Below, piece after piece: positions 1 to 10,880 of a stretch of 64,000 bases of DNA; position 1 is the first letter of the stretch; each line of letters opens with the position of its first letter. Position numbers and translations under genes: made by a program. The notes beneath the pieces are model-generated. The model was not told the origin of the DNA and did not search any database. It saw only the letters and a list, made by a program, of their open reading frames with translations. The stretch spans positions 37,976,796-38,040,795 of the forward strand of contig OZ007573.1 of assembly GCA_963931925.1 (NCBI GenBank), read 5' to 3'. This stretch comes from Onchidella celtica. Lineage: Eukaryota > Mollusca > Gastropoda > Systellommatophora > Onchidiidae.

Positions 1-2
1 CA

Positions 3-1220
3 CCAACATTGCTAAAACTTATTGCATCCTTCCACACTGACATGAGGGCATGTGTCAACTTTGAGGGCTGCACATCCAATTCATTTGCTGTAAACAGCGG
101 TGTGAAGCAGGGATGTGTTCTTGCTCCTACCTTATTTGGTATATATTTTGCAGCCCTACTCAAGAATGCCTTTGGTCAATGTTCAGGTGGAGTACTTATT
201 AACACCAGAGTGGACGGCTCCATTTTTAATGTTGCCAGACTAAAAGCAAAATCTCGTACAGAGCATATTATGTTACAAGAGCTCCTTTTCGCAGATGATG
301 CTGCAATCGTGGCCCACGATGAAACCACGCTCCAGGCTCTCATCAATAGCCTTGCCAAAGCCTGTGACAAATTCATGCTAAAGATCAGTGTCTCAAAAAC
401 TGTAGTTTTGACACAAGGCTTGAGAAACTCCAACCCAATCATGCTGAATGGCTCTCCTCTGGAGCAAGTGGGAAAATTCTGCTACCTAGGCTCAACCATC
501 AGTGGTAGCACAGACATAACAACTGAAATAAATGCCAGAATAGGAAAGGCGGCCACAGCTTTTGGCAAACTCTCAAAAAGGGTGTGGAACAATAGCAAGC
601 TGACCATCAAAACAAAGGTACTCGTGTACCAAACTTGCGTCCTAAGCACCCTGCTGTATGGCTCAGAGACATGGACCACCTACTCCAAACATGAAAGATC
701 CCTCAACTCCTTCCACCTGCGCTGCCTACGCAAAATTCTCAAGATCAAGTGGCAAGACAGGATCTCAAATATCGAAGTTCTGAGCCGAGCCAACATTCCA
801 TCAACTCAGGCTCTCCTAGGCAAAAAAAGACTGCGGTGGCTTGGACATCTCCACCGTATGGAAAATGATCGCATCCCCAGACAAATTCTCTACGGGGAAC
901 TTGCTACTGGCAACCGACCCAGAGGTAGGCCACATCTGCGATTCAAAGACACTTGCAAGGTCACGATGAAAGCATTCAACATCGACCCCAATGAATGGGA
1001 GAACCTTGCAAGTGATCGAAGCAGATGGAGACAAAAATTGCGCAGTGGCACGCTCGCAATAGACTTCAAGGCAAAAGAAACATACCTGACAAAACGACAG
1101 AGGCGGAATGAAAACACTCGCCAAAGTGAACCCAAAAGACTGACCTGCAATCACTGCCATCGCACTCTCGGGTCAAACATTGGTAGAATAAGCCACGAGA
1201 GAAGCTGTCAGTCAAAGTGA
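3..1220 (+). CDS. RTE-like non-LTR retrotransposon, C-terminal part of reverse transcriptase
   Basis: The reading frame is already open at the left edge, so the true start lies outside the window; it closes with TGA at 1218-1220. It holds the second half of a non-LTR reverse transcriptase. The GVKQGCVLAPTLF fingers/palm block is near 105-145, and the catalytic FADD has its aspartates at 294-299. The thumb-like YLGSTISG block follows, then the conserved LLYGSETW and KIKWQDR stretch of these LINE polyproteins. Near the C-terminus is a zinc finger with spacing C-x2-C-x12-H-x3-C. No stop or frameshift interrupts it. It reverse-transcribes element RNA at the insertion site. The same family occurs at 51774-53964, where the finger ends in His rather than Cys. 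Clade assignment as RTE-like is from memory of the family. Confidence 0.85.
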   Translation, partial: PTLLKLIASFHTDMRACVNFEGCTSNSFAVNSGVKQGCVLAPTLFGIYFAALLKNAFGQCSGGVLINTRVDGSIFNVARLKAKSRTEHIMLQELLFADDAAIVAHDETTLQALINSLAKACDKFMLKISVSKTVVLTQGLRNSNPIMLNGSPLEQVGKFCYLGSTISGSTDITTEINARIGKAATAFGKLSKRVWNNSKLTIKTKVLVYQTCVLSTLLYGSETWTTYSKHERSLNSFHLRCLRKILKIKWQDRISNIEVLSRANIPSTQALLGKKRLRWLGHLHRMENDRIPRQILYGELATGNRPRGRPHLRFKDTCKVTMKAFNIDPNEWENLASDRSRWRQKLRSGTLAIDFKAKETYLTKRQRRNENTRQSEPKRLTCNHCHRTLGSNIGRISHERSCQSK

Positions 1221-1276
1221 AAGTGAATATTCTAGCTGCTAAGACCGTCTGTAAAGACGCTAAAGGCCATATATAT

Positions 1277-3022
1277 ATTTCAATCATAGTTTAATTCGTC
1301 GTTGTTTTTTTTACTATAGTAATACACACATATAGGCCTATACATTCTTGACTTCCGTAAATCATAATACAATTCAGAGGAAAAAACATGCATTAATATG
1401 ACGTATTGATATACTATGGGTTGAATATCCATTCAAACTGATATGATTCAACTTTAACCCTCATTTCACTCACGTTCGTCATTATGTTGTAGTTGTTTTT
1501 GTAGTTGGTTGCCCATGAGTAAAACTTGCACTGTATTGTTTGTTTGGCACTGACATACACTTATTCGGAATGGATGAAATAACTAACGGACTCATAAAAA
1601 TGAAGTCACTTTAGAGATTTTTTGTATGTAAATATACAATTGTTAAATCACTGGGCAAGGGACATGTCAAGCTGAAGAAGGTAAAGACGGACAAGGTCAG
1701 GTTTTTTTTTGGGGTGGGGGGGGGGGGGGGGTAATTTCACTCGCGAGTGACATATCCTTATTCACCATAACACATAAGCTCAATTTTTTTAGATACCTTG
1801 CAAACTAATCCAGTGTCTTAAACCATAAGGTACATGAAATGTATATCTTTCTACAAATAAGCTATCAAAGAATAGGCTAATATTCGCTAACAAGAAATAC
1901 TGTTAATGCAACATGATCCATCGAATTTTGCCTTAACATGCTATAGATCTAATTACTTTTTACAGTGCACTACTTTTGTCTCAGTGGACTTACTCTGTCG
2001 GTCTACACAACTATCAAGGCGATTTCACTAAAGCATCCTGTCCAGTTCTACGTGAACAGTTGAAAAGATTTAACATATTTTTTTATATAGTTGATACACA
2101 CATTGCTGCTTATAGATTCTGGAATGATTGGTAGGCCTGCACTGCCTTTTTTATAACTCCCTCTTATGTCTTTGCATTATTCCAAGCTGATGATGATGAT
2201 TCTGATATTGATATTTCTCTTTATTTTCAAGTGTAAATAACGTGATTTCGTGTTCTTATTGTTATTGTTTTTATTGTATATTACTGGTTAGCATTCTGTA
2301 ACATTTCAAGTGGGTCTGGACTGGTGGAGTTCATCAGGCGAAAAAATTTAGTATGTATTTAGTTTTATTTGAAGTATTTAATGTCTGCTGGATGATGGAA
2401 TTGTATCATCTGTCAGTTGGGTTATTATTATGTGTTTTTATTATTTTTTTTCTTATATATGTATGTTCTTTTCCGGCCTTTTCTCTCTGCATCATTGTAA
2501 CAAAATAAACAATGCATGTTTTACTCATGGCCAACCAATTATCAAAATAATAATAATAATAATGATAACATCAATAGACACGAGTGAAATTAATGTTGAA
2601 GTCTAATATTATCAGTTTGAATGGATACTCAACCCTTTTGTTTATCAATGCATTTTATAATGCATGCTTGTTTCCTCTAAACTGTATCATGATTTACAGG
2701 AGTCATGAATGTGTATTATGTCCACCAATTTAAACTAAGGCTGAAATAAACTGTTATAATTATTTCCTCTAAATTGTATTATGGTTTACGGGTGTCAGGA
2801 ATGTGTTCATGTATGTATTAATATGATATCTGATGACAATGATAAAGACCAGGATGAACAAAAATTTGGTCTTGACTTGTATTTAAAAACAAAGTAGGGG
2901 GTATAATTTGGACTGAGGGGGTATAGTCTGGCCTAGCCTAAAATATACCCAGGGTATAAACTGGCTAGGCCAGTTTAACCCCGGGTATAGTCTGGGCGGG
3001 GGGTATACTTTGGCCTGTTACA
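1277..3022. mobile_element. Foldback-type element, family A, copy A1
   Basis: This copy lacks its left terminus, because it abuts the LINE 3' end. Its right terminus ends in GGCCTGTTACA at 3022. The two halves are long imperfect inverted repeats. The stretch near 1346-1380 (TTCCGTAAATCATAATACAA) returns reverse-complemented near 2762-2800, and the CCCATGAGTAAAAC block near 1511 returns near 2517-2540. A ~640 bp centre (about 1735-2480) separates the arms. No coding potential is visible. Copies A2 and A3 lie at 8387-10880 and 10881-13222. The superfamily is unknown to me. A long-arm, foldback-like non-autonomous DNA element fits best. Confidence 0.7.
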
Positions 3023-3226
3023 CCGGCTATTGTTGCAATTCTCATTTTTGTTTTTTTAACACACTTGTACCCACGCTTTCCTTCCACAAAACTGAAAGAT
3101 GCCTTTATCAAATCTCTCATGTGCTGAACAGAAAATAAAGCCACCCAGATCAGGCTAAAATTACATGAGGTAATATACATGGACATACATAGTGCATTAC
3201 TTTTTAACATCTTTACATCTACTTAC

Positions 3227-3337
3227 TTGTGGAAAGGATGATGACAAGAAATACTATGAGAAAACTGAGGACTCCAGCTGCCTCACTCCTTGCTGTCTTC
3301 ACCCTTCCAAACAAAGATTCACTGGTGGGGGGAGGCT
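3227..3337 (-). CDS. TMEM272-like paralogue, exon equivalent to exon 3
   Basis: On the minus strand this 111 bp exon starts after a TTTTTTTCAG acceptor and ends at a GTAAGT donor. It encodes EPPPTSESLFGRVKTARSE and then the start of a hydrophobic segment ending LVIILST. Length and both splice phases equal those of exon 3 of the complete gene (36092-36202). The PPTY motif of the complete copy is PPTS here. The equivalents of exons 4-6 would lie to the left, but repeats fill 1-3022 and none is visible, so this paralogue may continue outside the window or be truncated. Confidence 0.6.
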
Positions 3338-3765
3338 CTGAAAAAAATGAGAGTAAGCAAAAGTTCATCATTTTTTATAACTGGCTTGGTACTACCAATA
3401 CTGTGGTTAAATGTGATCATGATTACAGTTTATAATACTGACTGCACCACTACATGGACAGATCATTAACTTGGAAAATTATGAAAATGGAAGTATAATT
3501 ACCCAACCTATTCATTTCAGGTAAACATTTTGAGTAATTTCAGATCCACATCATTCCATTTTCATTTGCTTAGGGATTTCAAAAGCCACACTAAAATTAC
3601 AGAAAAGAAGAGCTTAATAAATTCAACAAAAATACTCCATTTATGGACTTGCTGCTTAACTTTATATTTTCAGCTCACAAAATTAAAATTCTACTCCAGT
3701 ACATACATTATTCACCATCCTTTCAGCACCTTCTCTTTAACACGGTTAACAGAGTGTATTGTTAC

Positions 3766-3871
3766 CCTGAGGAGTTGACTCCGTTTCCTGGTTGTATGAA
3801 GGAAGGCCATCACCCTGAGAGACATTACTGCGTTCAGTGTACTGTGGTGGAGCTTCTACATCTTCAGCACT
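3766..3871 (-). CDS. TMEM272-like paralogue, exon equivalent to exon 2
   Basis: This 106 bp minus-strand exon is flanked by a CCTCAG acceptor and a GTAACA donor. It encodes the proline/tyrosine-rich cytoplasmic N-terminus with PPQY and LPSY motifs (EAPPQYTERSNVS, GDGLPSYNQE), nearly the same as exon 2 of the complete gene at 36643-36748. Both PY-type motifs are kept and there is no frame damage. I found no matching exon 1 to the right. Whether this paralogue is expressed cannot be told from sequence. Confidence 0.6.
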
Positions 3872-5472
3872 CTGAGGATTGAAATGAAAGTGACATATTT
3901 CATAACAACATTTATAAAATCTTGAGTCTTCTGTAATTAATCCTACATATTTTTCATCTTATAAATGAAATCTTTCACTATTGCAAAGTTATTAACCTGT
4001 TACTTTAGTGTTACTGAAAGCCAAGAGTGGGATAACATATACATGTAATTGTGATGCCTTTTGTGTATCAACATAGAACTGAAGAAAGGAAAATACCCGG
4101 CCAGTGAATGGGTCTGCAATATGCTGAAATGTCTATTACTTTTTCAAAGACATATCTCGCTGTCTCTGATTTTCAAGAGACCAACAGAGTTACAGAGCTA
4201 TGAAAGAGACCAACAGAGTTACAGAGCTATACTGCTTTCACACCCTGGCCCACACATCTGTCTCTGGTATATTTATGGTACTATAAGGGTTTCTCAGAAC
4301 GAAATGGTTAACTGAAATTACAGTTCAGCACTGAACCATGGATACAGCAGCTGGTCTGGTTATTCAAGACATACAGGTGGTAATCATATTTCAATACATA
4401 TATTCGACTGTTCTTACTTTTTCATTATATGGCATAAAAACTGCAAACAACAACAACACCAACAAAATAAACTTTGCAATAAACCGAGTCACGCTGACAG
4501 CCTTTGTAGCATCAAAGTCTTCTACAGAATGAGTCATCTTGTTGTTTAGAGATCAATAAGTGTGTAAAATTTATTGTCAAAAACTAATTGGTTTTCAGTG
4601 AAAGCAAGACAATTTTAAAAAAGAAAAAAAGAAAATGATCATGATTTCGTGCACCAGATGGCCCATTCCATGCAAAGAGTAGTTTTCTTCACAAAATTAA
4701 TGTTCACATTTTATTGATTTTCTTAGTTTGGATATACAAATGAATGAGGTAAGTGTCCATATCATTGCATATGACTACTTCTTACATCCATTTACATATC
4801 TTTAAACCGTAAGAGTGGTGTATATAACTTTTTACATCAAATAATGGCAGAACACCGTAAATTTGAAGGCAGATTTTATTACTAACTGATAATCAGGCAT
4901 TACTAAAGCCATGAAAGAAAAGTGAATATCGAAGTCAACAACATGTATCTATTATATATTTCAGTAACTTGCAACCTTCGGCATGACTAACTGACCAAAC
5001 TATACACTCTTCAGGCCTTAAATTTGGCAGGAAGGTGGCAATTGAGATAAGGAAGATGATGGCTATAATTTAAAGTTGTTTACTTCAAGCATGTATTTTT
5101 AAAAAATAACAATGTTTATTGCTATGTAACATCTGTATTTTTGCATGTTTGTTTCATTTTACGAAAATATATATTTCACAAAATCTCCACTTTTGAACGC
5201 CGAAGGCTTTTTTATTAGACCACCTATACTAACCCAATTTTACATGTTCATTTCAAATACCGCGGAAGGTGCACGGAAGTTTTTATTATTTTGATTAGTT
5301 TGGTTCTTGAATTTATAGAAAATGCATTGTTTCATCGTGCTGTCATTTTCAATTTCATCCTCCATCTTGGCTGCATTCTGTATAGTACCGTGCATGTCAT
5401 AAAAAGTAACCATATCAAGCTTGGGGCGCAGTGTCCTGGAGCGCGTGAGTTCTGAAGCAGGACTGCATTGTA

Positions 5473-5510
5473 GGAGAGAGAGAGACAGAGAGACAGAGAG
5501 AGAGAGAGAG
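5473..5510. repeat. GA/GACA microsatellite
   Basis: A run of GA dinucleotides with interspersed GACAGA units. ORFs reading serine-leucine or arginine-glutamate repeats through it are artefacts of the repeat. Confidence 0.9.
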
Positions 5511-6125
5511 CACAAGATTGTTTATTCCGGGCAATGCCCGATACGGCATCTAGTTTTAAATATCACAGTCAAAGAATTTCCTTCAAATATTTACGTAATT
5601 TTCTAGACACACTTGTATGTTTTGATCGCCTAGAAGATATAAAGAGATAACATGGAACTTTCCCAGATTCAAAGGTAAAACATGATGATAAATAATGATC
5701 GGGTACAGAATCAACCAGATGTGTTCAGCGGTTTGAAAGCTATTGTGTCAGTTATAGAATATGTAATTTACATGCCACAATTATTAACCTCACTGGACAG
5801 GGGAAAAAAGCACATAACATAGCATAAACATACACTACTGATTCTTATTGAAAGAAACTACACATGAATTTACTGTGTTTTACAGGAATTTAAACTGATG
5901 TCTTGAACCGGCAGGCACTAGGGGATCAATCTCCCTTAAAATCTGGACTGCTCCGCAGAAAATTTGATCTTCTTTCAAAGGCCACTTATGCCGAGTTGCT
6001 CATGCATGACATTAATTCAACTTCTAAGTCCTCTCCATTCACAACCGACCCAATCTCACTGTAATATTCTTTCCCTTCACATTGGCCCGCCATCCACTCC
6101 CCAGCTTCATGAGTTACTCTTAGTT

Positions 6126-6482
6126 TCACTCATGTCCTAGCTGATTGTGATAACTGAAGACCACTATTTTCCCCGGATCATTTTTATAACCATTGGTAAT
6201 TTCATTTCTTAAAACTACCGAGTGGCCATGCCTAATGCCAGAAACTTTTATGACTTCATCATCCCAAGAACTGATGTTCTTTACCCTAACAATCTCGTGA
6301 CACTCCGCAGGAATCACCTCTCTTTTGTCAATGAGCTGAGAGACAGTTGTTGCAAAATCTCTGGCACTCTGAACAACAACATTATTCTTTTTGTTCATGA
6401 CAGCTTTTATCACTAAAGAGTTTGCCCTACCCCAGTCCCATCCACCACTCCCTTTCCGCGGGATGTAGCAAAGCAGTTCCAT
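6126..6482 (-). CDS. Unrecognised 118-residue ORF
   Basis: An ATG-initiated frame on the minus strand encodes a soluble, mixed-composition protein. It starts MELLCYIPRKGSGGWDWGR and has charged stretches such as AECHEIVRVKNISSWDDE. It is not low complexity and contains few repeats, which makes it the most protein-like anonymous ORF in this part. I do not recognise a family. There is no visible transmembrane segment or signal peptide. It could be a fragment of a transposon protein or a chance ORF. Confidence 0.25.
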   Translation of the reverse strand: MELLCYIPRKGSGGWDWGRANSLVIKAVMNKKNNVVVQSARDFATTVSQLIDKREVIPAECHEIVRVKNISSWDDEVIKVSGIRHGHSVVLRNEITNGYKNDPGKIVVFSYHNQLGHE

Positions 6483-7270
6483 TGAAATTCAAGGGCCTGA
6501 AGTTGGAACAGAAAGTTATTTTTGAATTCCACCGAAGGCCCGTCTGAAAAATAGAGAATGCTTACCCTACTTCAAAGTAGGCTAATCCACTGTCTTATAG
6601 AAATGTACAGACACCCTTTTTTCCCTTATCTTCTTTGTCTATAACAAACAAAAAGGATCTTTCCTATACCTCCTTGCTGGGAAAAAAAAAAAGGTGAATA
6701 AATTTGGTCTGCCTGGATCATGGAGCGCTTTGCTTTTGAGCGTTTCCGTGAAAATATCAACCTCACTGATGAAAGTTCAACGTCCTAAATGAGTTAAAGT
6801 CTTAATTTGTCCTTTCCAAGCCAAAGCTGAAAGGAGGGGAGGGGGGGGGGGGATTCCATCATATATTGTTCGCTAAATACTTCTATATTTCGGCATTTAG
6901 CTTTTGTTATCCATGCATTTTATCTTCAAGAAAAACCTTTACAAAGTGTGTTGTGTTTTTTGACAAAATAATTTGCTATAGAAGGCATTTGTTACAAACT
7001 ATTCCTGTACTAGATCTATATCAGTCAGAAAATTTACTTAGCAAGAATAACCTACATTTTTTTAATCATGCTACTCTCGCGTACAGTGCGACGCATTACT
7101 TTCTAAGACCTCGGTAGATCTATGTAAAACAAAACATTTTCGACAAGAATTAAAGAAAAACTAGAAACAATTTTCATGCCCCTGCTAAAACAGTCTGGTC
7201 AGCCCAACCTATATTAAAGCGATATCTGAAAGTTACCTTCATTATGATAGATCAATAGTACATGTAGATA

Positions 7271-7925
7271 TTGGTCGTGACTTGGACGATAAGCTGATAT
7301 TACGTAAACCAAGTTTTTCACACCAGCGCTGGCGCCTCCGATGGACCAGATTAAGTCCGCCTCGTCTTTGCTCTCCTACTACTGTACTAGCGACACTCTC
7401 ATCAGACAAGCCAAGTCACATAGACGGTCACCGAGGGAGTAGTTTGACACCTTTGTACACTTGCCAATGTCCACGTCTCCTCCCTTCCCCTACGAGTGGG
7501 TCCGGGGAAGAGTAAAAACAGACCCACTGCCACACACTGTCCCTCATAGACCGCCACATCTCGGCGGTTGGTGGGTGACAGCTGTTGTTCTCCCTTGCTT
7601 TACCTTCTGTCTCGCTTCACTTTCGTCGTTTCCTTTCACGCTGTGTGTGGTTCCCGGCCCAGCAAAGAGATGAACCACCGTTGGTACGTTCCCACAGCGT
7701 GGGCGCCTCGTTGACCGTGAGGTGCGATCTGTGATGGGGAAGAATGGGATTCTGGTGGTTGAGGTGGGCCAGTCTGCGGACTGCCCCTCCACCGGCACAC
7801 AGCTTTGACCCGGCCTTCCCCTAAGACCTCGAATCCTTTGCGGTTTGAGACTTAGGTCAATCTTGGCGGGATTAACACCCTGTGGGGAGCTGGGGTAGAC
7901 CTAGCTCTGGATATTAACACACATC
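7271..7925 (+). other. GC-rich stretch upstream of the jockey-like LINE
   Basis: Base composition rises sharply compared with the flanks. The sequence runs in the same sense as the LINE RT that begins near 7926. It may be the degraded upstream part (5' UTR or first ORF) of that LINE, but I cannot recognise an ORF1 or endonuclease motif in it. Confidence 0.3.
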
Positions 7926-8386
7926 TTAGACGAAGCCAGCAATACGGCGCCAGGCCCCGACCAGATTCATAATGAAATTCTCAAACTACTTGCTCCGACA
8001 TCAATAAACTGTTTACTTAATCTGTTCAACCAAGTCTGGGCCTTGGGAGCTTTCCCTCCACCCTGAAGGAAGGCTACTATTGTCCCTGTCCCAAAACCCG
8101 ACCAAGACCACTCAGATCCCAAAAGTTACCGCCCCATAGCTCTCGCCGGCTGCCTTTGCAAGCTGATGGAGCTAATGGTAACCAAACGTCTAAACTGGAT
8201 ATTAGAAAACACCCAGTCCCTCTCCCCTTTCTATTGCGGATTTTGTACAGAGCACTCCAAGATGGACCATCTCGTCCCTCTGGACTCTGGAAACCTTCAT
8301 TCCAGAAGCCTTCGCTTCCAAGCAGCATGTAGTTGCAGTTTTCTTTGACTTGGAAAAAGCCTTCGACACTACCCGGAGACACGGTG

Positions 8387-10880
8387 CAGCAGGCCAGATT
8401 ATACCCCCGCCAGACTATACCCAGGGTAAACTATACACCCCCAGTCCAGATTATACCCCCTACTTAAAAAAAAAAAAACAAGTCGAGACCACTGTCACGA
8501 GCAGGTGAGCTGGGATCAGTAGTTACGGGGGAAGGGGGTAGAGTAAAGTTAACCCACGGCCCACGGGTAATGAAAAGCGTGCATGTTGTGAGTGGGGGGG
8601 TCTGCATGAGGCGAGAGCGCTGTACTACTATCACTGCAAGTTAGAAGGTCCTAGGGGACGGACGTGAGTGAGAACAGTCGGGAGATTGTGACAGTGTTTT
8701 CCAGTGATGACTGGTAGGTGGAACGATGATTGATAATTATGATTGATGTATTATATTCGTCTACGACCATGATGTAAATAAGTATATGTGAGGAATGTGG
8801 AAGTCCTTGATACTGTATATAGCAATGTGCGCCATGGGCGATAGATGGAAGTTAGCTTCATGGATTTGTAGCGAGAGTGAGTAGGGTGTAATACGGTGGA
8901 GGTGTTACCGTAAGATGTTTGGTGAGTGAAATGTGAACTATTGTGTGTACGCTTCATGAGTTGTAATGAGGGGTGAAGTGATTAGAAATGGTATGGTATT
9001 ATACCAATGTAATGTTATTTTTGTAGGTGCCGAGGTCGGGCCGAAGAGCCGCCTACGGTGAGCACAGGGGATAGGCCAGCATAGGGCCGATGGCCACACA
9101 TAGGCCAGAAGTGAAGCTGTCGGTGCAGGACAGTAGAGGCACATGAGTCGTGGCAGTCTGGCCACAGACAGGGATGTATATATGATCGTGAATGTGCTAT
9201 TAAGATGTATTACTGTGACATGGATGTAGTACTGTGCGAATGAGATATTCATGTGAATTGAAGTATTAACGTGCTATGGCCACGTGAAGTGTGTAGGAGG
9301 CTAAGGTGTATTGCCATAGGGAGGCGCTATTGAGAGACTGTGGTGTGAAAGAATATTAGTGTGTCATTAAGACCCTGAGTGGAGAGGCTGAGGCCGAGGT
9401 GTCTTTAGAGTAATTACCGGGTTGTGGACCCGAGGAAGTGTGTTTACGGAAGAAGGCCGTGGACGGCAGTTAACTTGAAGAATATAATGTATGTATGTAA
9501 TTGCACTGTTATCCTTATCTTTATATTTATGTTCAATAAATGTGTGAGTCTGATGGGTTGTTCTGTTAAGTGTTATACTTGTTCGTTCGTGATTGTTGTC
9601 TTGTTATAACCATCGCATCTCCCAGTCTGGGATTTGTGACAACCACAGTTTATTTCAACTTTAGTTTACATTGTTCATTATCACTGTCATCGGGTATCAT
9701 ATTGAATCATACATTTTTGACTCTTGTAAATTATGATACATTTAAGAGGAAATAAACATGCAGTAAAAAGCATTGACATACAAAAGGATTGAAAATTCAT
9801 TCAAATTGATATGATTAGACTTTAACACTAATTCTACTTGTGTTATTATTGTTTTGGTTTTTTTTTAGAATTAGTTGTCCATGAGTTAAACATGTATTGT
9901 ATTTTTTTGTTTGGCACCACTGACATATACTTGGTGGCAAGGTATGAAATAATTATAAGACTCATAAATGTAAAGACATCTGAATTTTATTTCAATTTTT
10001 GAAAATCAGAAATGTGCTTGATATGTCAGAACAATTAGATCTACATACAAAATTACAATAATGCTGAGAGAAAAGGCCGGGAAAGAATACACGGAGAAAA
10101 AAACAAAACTAAATACATATTAAAATTTTTTCACATGATGAACTTAACCTGTCCGGATCCTCTTGAAATGTTACAGAATGCTAGCCAGTAATGTACAGTA
10201 ATAAAAATAAAAACATGAAATCATCTTATTACTCTTGAAAATAAAGAGAATATAATCAATATCAGAATCATCATCATCATCATATTGGAGTATTATAAAG
10301 ATAAGAGGGAATATACAAATGACATACATATCATTCTAAAACCTATAAGCAGCAATGTGTGTTTACCAACTATATGTCAAAAAATGTGTTAAAATTTTTC
10401 AACTATTCAAGTAGAACTGGACAGAAAGCGTTAGTAAAATAACTTTGATAGTCGTATAAACTGACAGATTAAATCCACTGATACAAAAGTGCACTGTAGA
10501 AAGCAATTACAGTATGTTATAGCAAAAATTCGATTCATCATATTGCGTTAGCATTTCTTGTTAGTAAATTCTTTGATAGCTTATTATTTGTAGAAAGATG
10601 TACATTTCATGTAGCTCATGGTTTAAGGCACTGGATTAGTTTGCAGGGCATCTGAAGGATTGCAATTATGTGCTATAGTGAATAAAGGCATGTCACTTGC
10701 GGGTGAAATATAATTTTAAAAACTTCATGTTGTATCCTTGAATATTTTGCCTGAATATTGGAGTATGATCTGGACTGGTGGAATATAGTTTGGCCTAGCC
10801 AAAGTATACCCCAGGTATAAACTGGCTTAGCCCAGAATATACCTGGGGTACAAAATAGATTAAGGCACTTTAACCTGAGT
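8387..10880. mobile_element. Foldback-type element, family A, copy A2 (interrupted by a solo LTR)
   Basis: The left terminus (TGCAGCAGGCCAGATTATAC) starts at about 8386-8387 in the LINE RT. The element continues to 8492, is interrupted by a solo LTR (8493-9641), and resumes at 9642 with ACCACAGTTTATTTCA. Its right TIR is incomplete and runs directly into the left terminus of copy A3 near 10880. The ~640 bp centre (about 10060-10690) is reverse-complemented relative to A1 and A3. For example, the run of ATC repeats at 10265-10282 corresponds to GATGATGATGATT near 2189. No coding capacity is seen. Confidence 0.7.
8493..9641 (+). mobile_element. Solo LTR (family 1)
   Basis: The 1149 bp block starts TGTCACGAGC and ends TTTGTGACA. 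It is flanked by a 5-bp direct repeat ACCAC (8488-8492 and 9642-9646). TG...CA termini and a 5-bp duplication are the LTR retrotransposon signature. A polyadenylation signal AATAAA near 9536 sets the plus orientation. No internal region is present, so it is a product of LTR-LTR recombination. A second member of this family, minus orientation, lies at 33234-34145. Confidence 0.85.

Larger units (their letters stand above)
3080..4735 (-). repeat. Duplicated block containing TMEM272-like exons 2 and 3 (copy 1)
   Basis: This block matches 35930-37233 plus 43725-44045 in the same orientation, including both exons, their introns and flanking intron sequence. The second block is interrupted by a ~6.5 kb hAT-like insertion. 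This block shows the uninterrupted sequence at 4421-4440. Divergence is moderate (scattered substitutions and small indels), so it is not an assembly duplicate. Confidence 0.8.
4736..7270. other. AT-rich non-coding DNA, no recognised gene
   Basis: Beyond the duplicated block I see AT-rich sequence with a GA microsatellite at 5473-5510, an unrecognised minus-strand ORF at 6126-6482 and a G run near 6838-6852. If the TMEM272 paralogue is a real gene, this could be part of its first intron. Confidence 0.4.

Noticed and set aside
816..1287. Minus-strand ORFs over the left LINE
   Set aside because: Shadows of the sense-strand RT, which carries the conserved motifs.
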